Part shown: piece after piece, positions 7,853 through 16,284 of the stretch
How the letters are laid out: the number at the start of each line of letters is the position of its first letter
How positions within the stretch are numbered: position 1 is the stretch's first letter
NCBI GenBank assembly: GCA_002349055.1
Contig: DECD01000022.1
Span: 46,215 to 84,640 of the forward strand
Direction: 5' to 3'
DNA: 38,426 bases
From: Bacteroidales bacterium UBA2939
GTDB lineage: Bacteria; Bacteroidota; Bacteroidia; Bacteroidales; P3
Notes under the pieces: model-generated
The model's input: only the letters and a program-made list of their open reading frames with translations
What the model was told of the DNA's origin: nothing
Databases searched by the model: none
Made by a program: the position numbers and the translations under genes

Positions 7853-8596
7853 ATGGCAAACAATAAGATTAATGGACTGACAATCACCGGACGGCTGAAG
7901 AAAAGCGGGATAACGATATATTTCCGCAATGGGAAGTCCGTGGCTCGGACGGCCACAAGCTTGCAGCCCAAGCGTCGCACCCGCAAGCAGTTCATAGCAC
8001 GCCAGCAGATGCTTCACAGCACCCGGTTGTGGGGCTTCCTGAAATGGGCCGGCACACCGATGTTCCCGGCCCTGCCGACGGCCTACGCCCGTTTCCTGAG
8101 CCTGATGCATCGTACCGAGGTGGTATTCCTGCCACAAAACGGACGGTTGGATGGTGCGACAATGTTGCTGCCCGACATACCGTTGAGCGAAGGTTCGTTG
8201 CCCACAGTGAAGCAACACCTTGGCGAGGTTGAAGGCAGCCCGGCGCTTGTCACCAACCTGACCCGCGACAACCTGCGCAGGGGAGACAAACTGATACTCT
8301 ACACGTTGACGCAAGACATCACGGCCAAGCCGAAGGTGTACTTCAAGCGGCGCGAGGTCGTGCCCGACGAGATGACGGAGACCGCCGACGGGCTGGCGCT
8401 GATTGGCGACGAGTTTGCCGACGACATGAAAGGCTGGGCACTGATACACACACACCAGGAGCGCTGCTCAACCCAGACGGTCGTCACCCGCTGCACCTAT
8501 TACAAACAATTCACCACCGAAGAGGCCCTACAGGAAGCCGCCGCCAGCTACGGGGGCCTGACAAAAGACCCCTGGCCGCCAAGCCCTACGGACTAA
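7853..8596 (+). CDS. Protein of unknown function, apparently a Bacteroidetes-specific family
   Basis: 247 residues; no enzyme motif, signal peptide or membrane segment recognised. The N-terminus has short beta-like strands (INGLTITGRLKKSGITIYFR), followed by a strongly basic stretch (QPKRRTRKQFIARQQM, about residues 39-54) and a largely hydrophilic body. The phrasing looks like a family of hypothetical proteins common in Prevotella and relatives, but I cannot name it with certainty. The + frame was chosen over a 248-residue antisense frame at 7709-8455 because it shows protein-like composition and that basic motif. It is GC-richer than the flanking glycosyltransferase genes and has no evident link to glycan synthesis. 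Tandem 11-bp repeats lie upstream, suggesting separate acquisition or regulation. Confidence 0.7.
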   Translation: MANNKINGLTITGRLKKSGITIYFRNGKSVARTATSLQPKRRTRKQFIARQQMLHSTRLWGFLKWAGTPMFPALPTAYARFLSLMHRTEVVFLPQNGRLDGATMLLPDIPLSEGSLPTVKQHLGEVEGSPALVTNLTRDNLRRGDKLILYTLTQDITAKPKVYFKRREVVPDEMTETADGLALIGDEFADDMKGWALIHTHQERCSTQTVVTRCTYYKQFTTEEALQEAAASYGGLTKDPWPPSPTD

Positions 8597-8627
8597 CGGC
8601 TGGACAAACCCAACAACCGTTTCAACG

Positions 8628-9479
8628 ATGAAACTATCCATAATCACCGTCAACCTCAACAACCGCGATGGCTTGCAGAAGACCATCGACAGCGTCGTGT
8701 CACAAACGTTCAAAGACTTTGAATGGATTGTGATTGACGGCGGCAGCACCGACGGCAGCAAAGAACTCCTAGAGCAATATGCCGACCACTTCGCCTATTG
8801 GGTGAGTGAACCGGACAAAGGCATCTACAATGCCATGAATAAAGGCATCCGAATAGCCAAAGGTGAATATCTGATGTTTTTGAATAGCGGAGATACTTAT
8901 TACAAATGCACTACATTATCTGATTTGATTAAAACAGGCCTAGATGCAGACATCGTTTTCGGGAATTATATTTTGCAAGAAGAAAAAACTAATAATGAGA
9001 AAGAGCCCATCTCATTCCCAGACATATTACCAATGCATCAACTCGTCTGTCATAGCATTGGTCATGCTTCATCTGCCATCAAAAGTGAGTTACTAAAAGA
9101 AGAGTTATACGACGAAACATTAAGGATTGTTTCCGATTGGAAATTTTTCCTTCGCAAGGCTCTTGAAGGGAAATCATTTCAACATGTAGATATTATCATA
9201 TGCGTTTTTGATGGCACTGGTATATCTTCCACAAATGAGAGTCTATTACAAGAGGAGCGCCAGAAGGTACTTATTAAAGAAATTCCTCCCTGCATCATTG
9301 CCGACAGCGAGATTATAAACGACCTAACCGAGAAACTTCTACCATTCCTTTATAATTGGCAGACGCGCGATGTGCTACATTATTCTAGCAAGAAAAAAAT
9401 TTATCATAAAATCATTTCCGCTGCATTATCATTAATTAAATTTCTTGATAGAAAAAAGATTCATAATGGAAGCAGGTAA
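8628..9479 (+). CDS. Glycosyltransferase family 2 (WcaE/WcaA-like)
   Basis: 283-residue GT-A enzyme. The start MKLSIITVNLNNRDGL, the DGGSTDGS nucleotide-binding loop at 37-44 and the EPDKGIYNAMNKGI block (61-74) are characteristic of a GT2 subgroup found in exopolysaccharide loci. Instead of a full DXD it has LNSGD (85-89), which is usual for that subgroup. The first third is GC-richer than the rest. It overlaps the next gene by 14 bases. The C-terminal 30 residues are basic and hydrophobic (ISAALSLIKFLDRKK), possibly associating with the membrane. Donor unknown. Confidence 0.9.
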   Translation: MKLSIITVNLNNRDGLQKTIDSVVSQTFKDFEWIVIDGGSTDGSKELLEQYADHFAYWVSEPDKGIYNAMNKGIRIAKGEYLMFLNSGDTYYKCTTLSDLIKTGLDADIVFGNYILQEEKTNNEKEPISFPDILPMHQLVCHSIGHASSAIKSELLKEELYDETLRIVSDWKFFLRKALEGKSFQHVDIIICVFDGTGISSTNESLLQEERQKVLIKEIPPCIIADSEIINDLTEKLLPFLYNWQTRDVLHYSSKKKIYHKIISAALSLIKFLDRKKIHNGSR

Positions 9480-10326
9480 AGTATCCATCATTATTCCTGC
9501 ATATAATTGTGGGAAATATCTTGCTGAGACTCTTGATTCCGTGCGTCATCAAACATACAATGAATGGGAATGTATTATTGTGGACGATGGCTCTACCGAT
9601 AATACAAAAGACGTCGCCTTGGCTTATTGCTCTCTAGACAAACGTATTTCGTACCATTATCAAGAGAACCAAGGTCCATCCGTTGCAAGAAATACTGCAG
9701 TTTATTTTTCTAATGGAGAATTTATTTTACCCGTTGATGGAGATGACTTAATTGCCGAGACCTACATTGAACTGGCTGTCAATTATTTCAAGCATCATCC
9801 AGAAACAACCCTTGTTACCGGAAAAGTAGAACTATTTGGTGAGAAGAATGGACCTCATGAGAATCCAGAATACGATTATGAGAATGCCATATGGTGCTCT
9901 GGTCTACCTATCAATTCCTCAATGTATAGACGATCAGATTTTGATAGGGTTGGGGGATACAATCCCAACATGAAACTTCATATGGAAGATTTCGACTTTT
10001 GGATATCCTTACTCAACAAAGAAAGCATTGTGCATCGAATAGACGAGGTAATGTTATATTATAGAATTAATAATAACTCACGCAGTTCCTCCGCCAATGC
10101 AGAAATGGCTGATGAAATGTACCGTCAGATACAGGCCAACCATCCTGAGATATATTCTGACTACACATCAAATATCATCCCAGTATTTCAGGAACTTCAT
10201 TACCTTCGATTTATGTACAATCAGACAAAACACAGCCTTGATGGAGTTCTTTCCAGTCATGCATATAAAATCGGGAAAACAATTCTGAAACCAGTCACAT
10301 GGCTACGGTATTTCTTCAATAGATAG
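9466..10326 (+). CDS. Glycosyltransferase family 2
   Basis: 286-residue GT-A enzyme with KVSIIIPAYNCGKYLAETLD at the N-terminus, VDDGSTDNT in the nucleotide loop and the metal-binding LPVDGDD at about 89-94. The HMEDFDFWISLL segment provides the usual acidic catalytic-base region. The start was set at ATG 9466; a longer in-frame reading begins with TTG at 9445 but adds residues before the first beta-strand that the family lacks. The ATG overlaps the preceding gene by 14 bases, so the two are probably translated together. Donor and acceptor are unknown. Confidence 0.9.
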   Translation: MEAGKVSIIIPAYNCGKYLAETLDSVRHQTYNEWECIIVDDGSTDNTKDVALAYCSLDKRISYHYQENQGPSVARNTAVYFSNGEFILPVDGDDLIAETYIELAVNYFKHHPETTLVTGKVELFGEKNGPHENPEYDYENAIWCSGLPINSSMYRRSDFDRVGGYNPNMKLHMEDFDFWISLLNKESIVHRIDEVMLYYRINNNSRSSSANAEMADEMYRQIQANHPEIYSDYTSNIIPVFQELHYLRFMYNQTKHSLDGVLSSHAYKIGKTILKPVTWLRYFFNR

Positions 10327-10330
10327 TTTA

Positions 10331-11278
10331 ATGCTTGCACCGATAGTTCTTTTTGTATATAACAGACCGGCACATACCGCTCGAACGCTCGCAGCGCTCA
10401 AGAACAACATAAGTGCGACAGAAAGCATTCTCCATGTGTTTGCAGACGGTTCCAAGAAAGACGCCAACGTGGAGACAATGGCGAAAATACAAGAGGTGCG
10501 TAACATCGTCAGCCAAATAGATGGCTTCGCAGAAGTTCACCTGCATCTATCTGAAACGAACAAAGGTTGCGCCCGCTCAGTACGCGAAGGAATAACTGAG
10601 GTCATCAATCAACATGGTCGTGCCATCATCGTCGAGGACGACATTGAGACTTCGCCGACGTTTCTCTCGTTCATGAACCAGGCCCTTGACATCTACGAAC
10701 CCGACAAACACATCTGGACTATTGGAGGCATGAACGTTGATATTAAACTTCCTGAGAAATATACTGCCAAGCACGACCTCTACCTTGTTCACCGCTCCTG
10801 TTCCTGGGGATGGGCCACCTGGGCCGACCGGTGGAAGGACATCGACTGGGAGGTTACAGATGCCGACCAATTCTTCTCCAATCCCAAAGCGATGAAACGC
10901 TTCGACCGCGGCGGCGAAGGCATGAGCCAAATGTTGCGAGACCAACTCAACGGCAAGATTGACGCTTGGGACATTGTCTGGGACTATCACATCTTCAAGC
11001 ACAATGGCTACTGCCTCCGCCCAGTAAAATCTTTTACCCGAAACATCGGTATGGATGGATCCGGCACCCACTACAACGACGAATGCTCCGTCGACGCACA
11101 AGCGCCACTTTTTGATTCCAACAAGGATACACTACGTCTTGAACCATACCTCCGTCCCAACCGCGAAGTGCAGAGAATTTTCTATAACTATTGGTCTGAC
11201 ACACCCAAATTTTCACTCTCCACACAGCTGAAACGCGAAATAAAGAAAATGCTCCGCCAATGGGGCCTTATGAAATAA
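10331..11278 (+). CDS. Glycosyltransferase, GNT-I-like GT-A fold (paralogue of 4934-5869)
   Basis: 315-residue transferase closely matching the gene at 4934 in order and motifs: LAPIVLFVYNRPAHT at the start, the acidic IVEDDI (Glu102-Asp103-Asp104), HRSCSWGWATW at 154-164 and the FKHNGYCLRP block. The two probably arose by duplication and may make related linkages, or act on different acceptors. This copy is visibly GC-richer than the other, which speaks against a recent local duplication. The start lies four bases after the preceding stop. No membrane segment. Confidence 0.8.
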   Translation: MLAPIVLFVYNRPAHTARTLAALKNNISATESILHVFADGSKKDANVETMAKIQEVRNIVSQIDGFAEVHLHLSETNKGCARSVREGITEVINQHGRAIIVEDDIETSPTFLSFMNQALDIYEPDKHIWTIGGMNVDIKLPEKYTAKHDLYLVHRSCSWGWATWADRWKDIDWEVTDADQFFSNPKAMKRFDRGGEGMSQMLRDQLNGKIDAWDIVWDYHIFKHNGYCLRPVKSFTRNIGMDGSGTHYNDECSVDAQAPLFDSNKDTLRLEPYLRPNREVQRIFYNYWSDTPKFSLSTQLKREIKKMLRQWGLMK

Positions 11279-11283
11279 CCACA

Positions 11284-12519
11284 ATGAAAGTTCTCCACAT
11301 AGCCACAATGGACCACGGCGGTGCCGGCATTGCTACCAGCCGCATCCATCACGCATTGCTCCGCCTAGGCGTGGACAGCCACATGCTAGTACGATTTAAA
11401 CGCTCCAACGACGAAACTGTTACTGCAGCCCAGCCCAACATGGGGCTCTACCATCCCTCTACCATCCCACTTGTCCGTAAAGTGGAACAGGCGTTGCGTC
11501 GCCGCGGAAGATGTTTGACCCAAGTGGAACAATACGAACGACAACTGAACGTTCTAGATAGAATTTATGGCGCAGCCTATACCCTGCCCATCTCCAACTT
11601 CGACCTCTCGCAACACCCATTGGTACAGCAAGCCGACATCATTCACTTTCATTGGGTAGAGAATTTTGTAGACTATCCCACCTTCTTTGCCCGCATTAAC
11701 AAACCTGTCGTCTGGACTTTTCACGACGAGAATGTTGCTTTCGGAGGATTCCATTATAGCGACGAGGCCGTACGTCTGAAAAAACCATTTGACTCAATGG
11801 AACAACCATTTATGGAGATTAAGAGAAATGTCCTCGCCAATGGCGACCACAATATCCACATGGTGGCCCTCTCACGTATGATGGAGCAGTTCTATCGTCA
11901 ACGGTCACTCTTCCCATCCTATCCTATCGAAGTAATCCACAACGGCTTTGAGCCAGACCAGTTCTCCATTCTCGACCGCCATTTTTGCCGAGAGGCTCTG
12001 AATATCCCAGAGGATACATCTATCATAACATTTTGTGCAACTGACATTAACGACTCTCGCAAAGGATTGGATATTCTTATTCAATCCCTTGCGGCAGTCA
12101 ATGACTCCCACAAAATCTCACTCCTCTGCATAGGTAGCGGAGCATTACCCAAGGTCGATTTTCCTGTTTTCGGAACCGGTCCTATCGCCAATCCTCGTCT
12201 CCTATCCATAGCTTATTCAGCCTCCGACCTTTTTGTCCTGCCATCTTCCCAAGAAGCTTTCGCCCAAACACCACTCGAAGCAATGGCCTGCGGATGTCCC
12301 GTGGTGGCATTTCCTTGCAGCGGTACCGAGGAACTCATCAACACGAATAACGGCGTACGCTGTACCGACTTCACCATAGAAGCTCTCTCAGAAGGAATTT
12401 CTCAAGCCCTAAACTATACTTACGACCGACAAGCCATTCGCAACGATGCCGTCGCCCGCTTCAATATCGACCATATCGCCAAGCAATACCTTGACCTCTA
12501 CTCGCGATGCATACAGTAG
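11284..12519 (+). CDS. Glycosyltransferase family 4 (GT-B)
   Basis: 411-residue GT-B enzyme. The N-terminal domain begins MKVLHIATMDHGGAGIATSR, with the glycine-rich loop of the family; HFHWVENFVDYP and WTFHDENVAFGG are typical of a GT4 subgroup in Bacteroidetes polysaccharide loci. The donor domain has LPSSQEAFAQTPLEAMACG with the E-x7-E pair Glu324/Glu332. The start was placed at ATG 11284, five bases after the preceding stop, rather than at an upstream ATG (11260) inside that gene, because family members begin at this strand. It overlaps the fucosyltransferase gene that follows by 13 bases. The sugar transferred is unknown. Confidence 0.9.
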   Translation: MKVLHIATMDHGGAGIATSRIHHALLRLGVDSHMLVRFKRSNDETVTAAQPNMGLYHPSTIPLVRKVEQALRRRGRCLTQVEQYERQLNVLDRIYGAAYTLPISNFDLSQHPLVQQADIIHFHWVENFVDYPTFFARINKPVVWTFHDENVAFGGFHYSDEAVRLKKPFDSMEQPFMEIKRNVLANGDHNIHMVALSRMMEQFYRQRSLFPSYPIEVIHNGFEPDQFSILDRHFCREALNIPEDTSIITFCATDINDSRKGLDILIQSLAAVNDSHKISLLCIGSGALPKVDFPVFGTGPIANPRLLSIAYSASDLFVLPSSQEAFAQTPLEAMACGCPVVAFPCSGTEELINTNNGVRCTDFTIEALSEGISQALNYTYDRQAIRNDAVARFNIDHIAKQYLDLYSRCIQ

Positions 12520-13325
12520 CCCTCTATTGCCAAATGGGGAATCAGATGTTCCAATATGCCTTCTCTCGAGGATTGAAAGGTTGGGTAATGCCGTTCTGTA
12601 GCACATACGAATACCCTTTCAAACTGGGATACTTCCGGTTGTCATGGTGGCTGCGATTTATCTATAATCACCCTTGGATAACGCGCCAATATCGACGCAT
12701 TTGCAGACATCTGGCGAAAGATACCATCACTGACCAAGAAGGGCGACTCATGATAACGCCCCCTTCAAAAGGAAGCTACTTCTTCGACGGCTATTTCCAG
12801 AGCGAAGACTACTTCCGCCACAACCTGCACAGTGTCCGTCGTGCCTTCACCATCCGCCGTCCTTACCGTAAAGAATTCGAACAGAAATATGGCGACTTCT
12901 TCCGCAACCACAAGGTAGTGGTCGTTCACCTGCGACGGAAAGACTATGCAGAGGTGGAGTTCGAGGGCATGGGAGGCAAAGATGTATCATTGCCCTTGGG
13001 ATACTATCAGAAAGCCCTTTCTCTCATCCCAAACATTGACAGCTATGAAGTGCTTTTCGTCAGCGACGACATCGAGAGCGTGAAACAAGACTTTGAACAA
13101 AAACCTAATTACCACTTCGAAAGCAACACTCCTATTGTCGACTTCCAAATCATCCAGCATGCCAACATTGCCGTTATCAGTAACAGCACCTTCGCCTGGT
13201 GGGCAGCCTATCTCAGTGAGCACGAACGTGTGATAGCCCCCAAATATTGGATTGGGCATAAGGTAAAAAAGACGTTCCCTGTCGGGATTGAAACAGACAA
13301 ATTCGAATGGATTGATTTCAAATAG
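12507..13325 (+). CDS. Alpha-1,2-fucosyltransferase-like protein, GT11
   Basis: 272-residue GT11 enzyme, expected to move L-fucose from GDP-fucose to a galactose or similar residue with inversion. The N-terminal GNQMFQYAF (11-19) is the family hallmark. The HLRRKDY motif (141-147) corresponds to the donor-binding HxRxxD region. FDGYFQSEDYF (93-103) and ISNSTFAWWAAYL (224-236) are also conserved. The first motif reads CQMGNQ rather than the common GGLGNQ, and the protein is slightly short for the family. It overlaps the preceding GT4 gene. GDP-fucose would come from gmd and fcl in this window. Family assignment is strong; the exact linkage is inferred. Confidence 0.9.
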   Translation: MHTVALYCQMGNQMFQYAFSRGLKGWVMPFCSTYEYPFKLGYFRLSWWLRFIYNHPWITRQYRRICRHLAKDTITDQEGRLMITPPSKGSYFFDGYFQSEDYFRHNLHSVRRAFTIRRPYRKEFEQKYGDFFRNHKVVVVHLRRKDYAEVEFEGMGGKDVSLPLGYYQKALSLIPNIDSYEVLFVSDDIESVKQDFEQKPNYHFESNTPIVDFQIIQHANIAVISNSTFAWWAAYLSEHERVIAPKYWIGHKVKKTFPVGIETDKFEWIDFK

Positions 13326-13340
13326 AACATCTTTTAATCT

Positions 13341-13371
13341 CAATCAGATTGTAAAAAGATTATAAAAGAAA
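13341..13371 (+). repeat. Dispersed repeat B, partial copy 2
   Basis: This short AT-rich block in the 48-base gap after the fucosyltransferase gene contains CAATCAGATTGTAAAAAG. It matches the reverse complement of 16201-16225 and the start of the 2808-2880 block. Only the left part of the repeat is present. It ends where the next gene starts. Confidence 0.55.
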
Positions 13372-13373
13372 TC

Positions 13374-14243
13374 ATGTCTCTCTTTAAACTATACTGTGAA
13401 AAGCATAATATTGTTCTCCATAAAGGAGAAAATATACATATCCTTTTAACGCTGGCTTGGAATTGGGTTCTACTTCTCAAATTAAAACTACACAAATGGT
13501 TCCATGGTATCCACCATCCCATTGTCCACTACTATGCTGTCTGTTGGAATGAAGAAAAAATGCTGCCCTTTATGTTTGACTACTATGGGCAATTCGTTGA
13601 CCAATTCTTCATTTATGACAACTATTCCACCGATAAAAGCGAAACTATTATTAATTCCCACTCCAACGCCAACATCATCAAATTCCAGACGGACGGATTT
13701 AACGACAATGTTCACAATGACATCAAGAACAATTGTTGGAAACAATCCCGTGGCAAAGCCGACTTTGTAATTGTCTGCGACACAGACGAGTTTATCTATA
13801 ACAAAGACATTTCGCAGGTTCTTGCAAAACTGAAAAGAGACAAATTCAGCATTGTCAAGCCCTTCGGCTATAACATGTATAGCACGGAATATCCTATCTA
13901 CAACAAAGCCCTCACCAACCAAGTGAAACGTGGCATTCGTGTACCGATGTTCGACAAATGTATCCTTTTTGACCCACACGACATCGTGGAAATCAACTAC
14001 AAACCTGGTGCTCACGAATGTCATCCTTGGGGACAAGTGAAGGTTTATCGCAACGAAGACATTAAATTGCTGCATTATAAAAACATTGGGATAGAACAAC
14101 TAATTGAACGCAATCGCCTTTACGTAGCGCGCCTCTCGAAAGAGAACCTCGAAAACAACTATGGAACAGAATACCTAAAGAAAGAGCAGCTTATCATCCA
14201 AGAGTTCAAAGAGAACGAACAGAAAGCCATCGAAATCATCTAA
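13374..14243 (+). CDS. Glycosyltransferase family 2-like (Glyco_tranf_2_4 type)
   Basis: 289-residue protein. After a 45-residue N-terminal segment with a hydrophobic stretch (ILLTLAWNWVLLL, about 23-35), the transferase core starts at HYYAVCWNEEKMLPFMFDYY. This is followed by IYDNYSTDKSE and the metal-binding VCDTDEF (Asp136-Thr-Asp138). The pattern fits the Glyco_tranf_2_4 group, which relates to GT2/GT92-like enzymes. The hydrophobic stretch could anchor the protein to the inner membrane. AT-rich. The start follows partial repeat B. Donor and acceptor unknown. Confidence 0.82.
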   Translation: MSLFKLYCEKHNIVLHKGENIHILLTLAWNWVLLLKLKLHKWFHGIHHPIVHYYAVCWNEEKMLPFMFDYYGQFVDQFFIYDNYSTDKSETIINSHSNANIIKFQTDGFNDNVHNDIKNNCWKQSRGKADFVIVCDTDEFIYNKDISQVLAKLKRDKFSIVKPFGYNMYSTEYPIYNKALTNQVKRGIRVPMFDKCILFDPHDIVEINYKPGAHECHPWGQVKVYRNEDIKLLHYKNIGIEQLIERNRLYVARLSKENLENNYGTEYLKKEQLIIQEFKENEQKAIEII

Positions 14244-14247
14244 ATCC

Positions 14248-15147
14248 ATGCCTCGCGTATCCGTCATAGTGCCCAACTACAATCATGCGTCGTTTCTTAA
14301 TCAGCGCATTGAGAGCATTTTGAATCAGACGTTTCAGGATTTTGAGCTGATATTGCTGGACGATTGCTCCTCCGATAGTAGCCGCGAGGTGATGGAGCAG
14401 TACCGCAACAACCCGCATGTGACTCATATCGTCTATGGCGAGAGTAACAGCGGCAGCGCTTTCCGCCAATGGGACAAGGGGATTTCCCTCGCCAAGGGAG
14501 AATGGCTATGGGTGGCGGAGAGTGACGACTACGCCGAGCCGACGTTCCTCGAACGCCTTTTGAAAGAGGTGGACAAGGTTCCTGACTGTGTGTTAGCCTA
14601 CAGCGCCACATTCTGGGTCGACCAACAGGACAGAAAACTTTGGGGAACACCACATAACGACAAGGTAAACGTCTACGAAGGACACGACTTTATCCACCAA
14701 AAGCTAGCCGTCTGCAACTCCATCGCCAACGTCAGCGAGTGCATTTTTCGTCGCGATAAGTTCCGCCCAACAGAGAACTACCGCTATGAGCACATGCGCC
14801 TCTGTGGTGACTGGTTTTTTTATGTGCTTCTGGCCGAACAGGGTAGAGTGGTAGAGGTGGAGAAGCCGTTGAGTTACTACCGCCAGCATCAGAGCAATAT
14901 CTCGTCCGATGCCGAACACCGTGGGCTCACCTTCCTCGAAGGTGCCAACGTGCTGGAGTACATGAAAAAACATTGCGAACTGAAAAAAAGCGACTATGCC
15001 CGCGGATGGGGTAAAATGTGGGCACAATACGAACGGCAATATGAGTTTTCTCAAGAAGTGAAAGCGAAAGTAAAACATCGTATGGCCCGACATCCGGAGA
15101 TTGTTCGTTGGTATCAGCTTTATAAAATCAAAGCATGGCTAAAGTAA
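14248..15147 (+). CDS. Glycosyltransferase family 2
   Basis: 299-residue GT-A enzyme with PRVSVIVPNYNHASFLNQRI at the start, LLDDCSSDSS in the nucleotide loop and VAESDDYAEPTF (Glu91-Ser92-Asp93-Asp94) as the acidic metal-binding motif. CGDWFFYVLL (about 187-196) gives the acceptor-side acidic region. It starts four bases after the preceding stop and overlaps the next gene by 13 bases. The C-terminal 60 residues are basic and probably helical. Donor and acceptor are unknown. Confidence 0.92.
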   Translation: MPRVSVIVPNYNHASFLNQRIESILNQTFQDFELILLDDCSSDSSREVMEQYRNNPHVTHIVYGESNSGSAFRQWDKGISLAKGEWLWVAESDDYAEPTFLERLLKEVDKVPDCVLAYSATFWVDQQDRKLWGTPHNDKVNVYEGHDFIHQKLAVCNSIANVSECIFRRDKFRPTENYRYEHMRLCGDWFFYVLLAEQGRVVEVEKPLSYYRQHQSNISSDAEHRGLTFLEGANVLEYMKKHCELKKSDYARGWGKMWAQYERQYEFSQEVKAKVKHRMARHPEIVRWYQLYKIKAWLK

Positions 15148-16151
15148 CCGTACTGATGCCGACATATAATGTGGCTCCCTATGTCAGGGAGGCCATCGAG
15201 AGCGTGTTGCGACAGACCTACAGCGACTTCGAACTTCTGGTGATTGATGACTGCTCGACCGACGAGACTATCGCCGTGGTGCGTAGCATCGACAATGCGC
15301 GCATCCGTATTGTGCAGAACGAAAAGAATGTGGGGCTTGCAGAGAACCTCAACCGGGGCCTGAGCCACATTAATACCGAGTATGTGGCGCGTATGGACGG
15401 CGACGACATCGCAGAGCCTTTTTGGCTGGAGCGCGAAGTGGCCGTTCTTGACAGCCATCCCGAGATTGGCATCTGTAGTGCTGGCTTCGAGCGCTTTGGC
15501 ACGGTGAAGTCGCTGGTACGCTTCCCCGAGAGACATGAGGACTGCCTAGCAAACATGCTGTTCGAATGCAGCGTCATCGTCCCCACATTCCGCATGAGCC
15601 TCTACCGCGACCTCGGCCTGCGCTACAGCACCGAAGCATTTCCCGCCGAGGATTACCGCTTTTGGGCAGAGTGTCTGCGTGTCACCAAAATTTACAACAC
15701 CCAAGAGACCCTCTTCCACTACCGCATGCACCCCTCGCAGATTTGCACCTCCAGACGCGAGGAACAGCAACGCAAGGTAGCCCAAGTGCGGCGCTATATG
15801 CTTGAATGGCTGAGTGAAGACTTCACGGAGGAGGAAAAAGAATATTACACCGGGGCATTCATGGCGGCAGAGATGGCTTCACGACAGGATCTTGAGGAAA
15901 GGAAAACCTTCTGCCGGAAAATGATAGAAAAGAACCGCAGCGTGGGTCATTTCGACGAGGAGGCGTTGCGCAGGCGGCTTGACAAGCACCTGACACTCAC
16001 TCTCTATAGCACCATCCTTGAACGCTTTTTCGCTGACGGATACTCCCTACCGCGATACTTGCGATATCTTGCCAGCGGCTATGCCTTGCGTACTGGCCGA
16101 CAATACGAAACCAAGTTCCTGCTGAAAAGTCTCCTCCATAGAAAAGATTAA
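15135..16151 (+). CDS. Glycosyltransferase family 2
   Basis: 338-residue GT-A enzyme. KVTVLMPTYNVAPYVREAIE opens the domain, VIDDCSTDET forms the nucleotide loop and RMDGDD (Asp88-Gly-Asp90-Asp91) is the metal site. FPAEDYRFWAECL supplies the probable catalytic-base region. The C-terminal 100 residues are charged and probably helical. It overlaps the preceding GT2 by 13 bases. Its stop codon ends at the edge of the palindromic block at 16151-16270, which separates it from the next set of genes. GC-richer than the neighbouring family members. Confidence 0.92.
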   Translation: MAKVTVLMPTYNVAPYVREAIESVLRQTYSDFELLVIDDCSTDETIAVVRSIDNARIRIVQNEKNVGLAENLNRGLSHINTEYVARMDGDDIAEPFWLEREVAVLDSHPEIGICSAGFERFGTVKSLVRFPERHEDCLANMLFECSVIVPTFRMSLYRDLGLRYSTEAFPAEDYRFWAECLRVTKIYNTQETLFHYRMHPSQICTSRREEQQRKVAQVRRYMLEWLSEDFTEEEKEYYTGAFMAAEMASRQDLEERKTFCRKMIEKNRSVGHFDEEALRRRLDKHLTLTLYSTILERFFADGYSLPRYLRYLASGYALRTGRQYETKFLLKSLLHRKD

Positions 16152-16270
16152 ACGTTAATACCCGTCAATCTACCGTTAATTATTCGTTAATCTATTTCTT
16201 TTTAACCTTTTACAATCTGATTGATATTACGATGTCTAAATTAATGGACAATTACACGATAATTAACGTT
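16151..16270. repeat. Dispersed repeat B, inverted copy 3, in a large imperfect palindrome
   Basis: The 133-base gap begins with AACGTTAAT (16151-16159) and near its end has ATTAACGTT (16262-16270), an inverted pair. Read on the other strand, 16151-16228 aligns loosely with 2808-2880, including CAATCAGATTGTAAAA-like and ATTAACGGT words. The right part (16236-16270) resembles the end of the same repeat in direct orientation. No Bacteroides-type promoter was found in it, although it separates two runs of overlapping genes. Confidence 0.6.
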
Positions 16271-16284
16271 CTTTCTAGCAGCAT

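Noticed and set aside
7709..8455. Antisense open frame of 248 codons opposite the unassigned gene
   Set aside because: The + frame has more protein-like composition, matches the strand of all neighbours and has the basic motif. The antisense product is rich in His and Gln without a recognisable fold.
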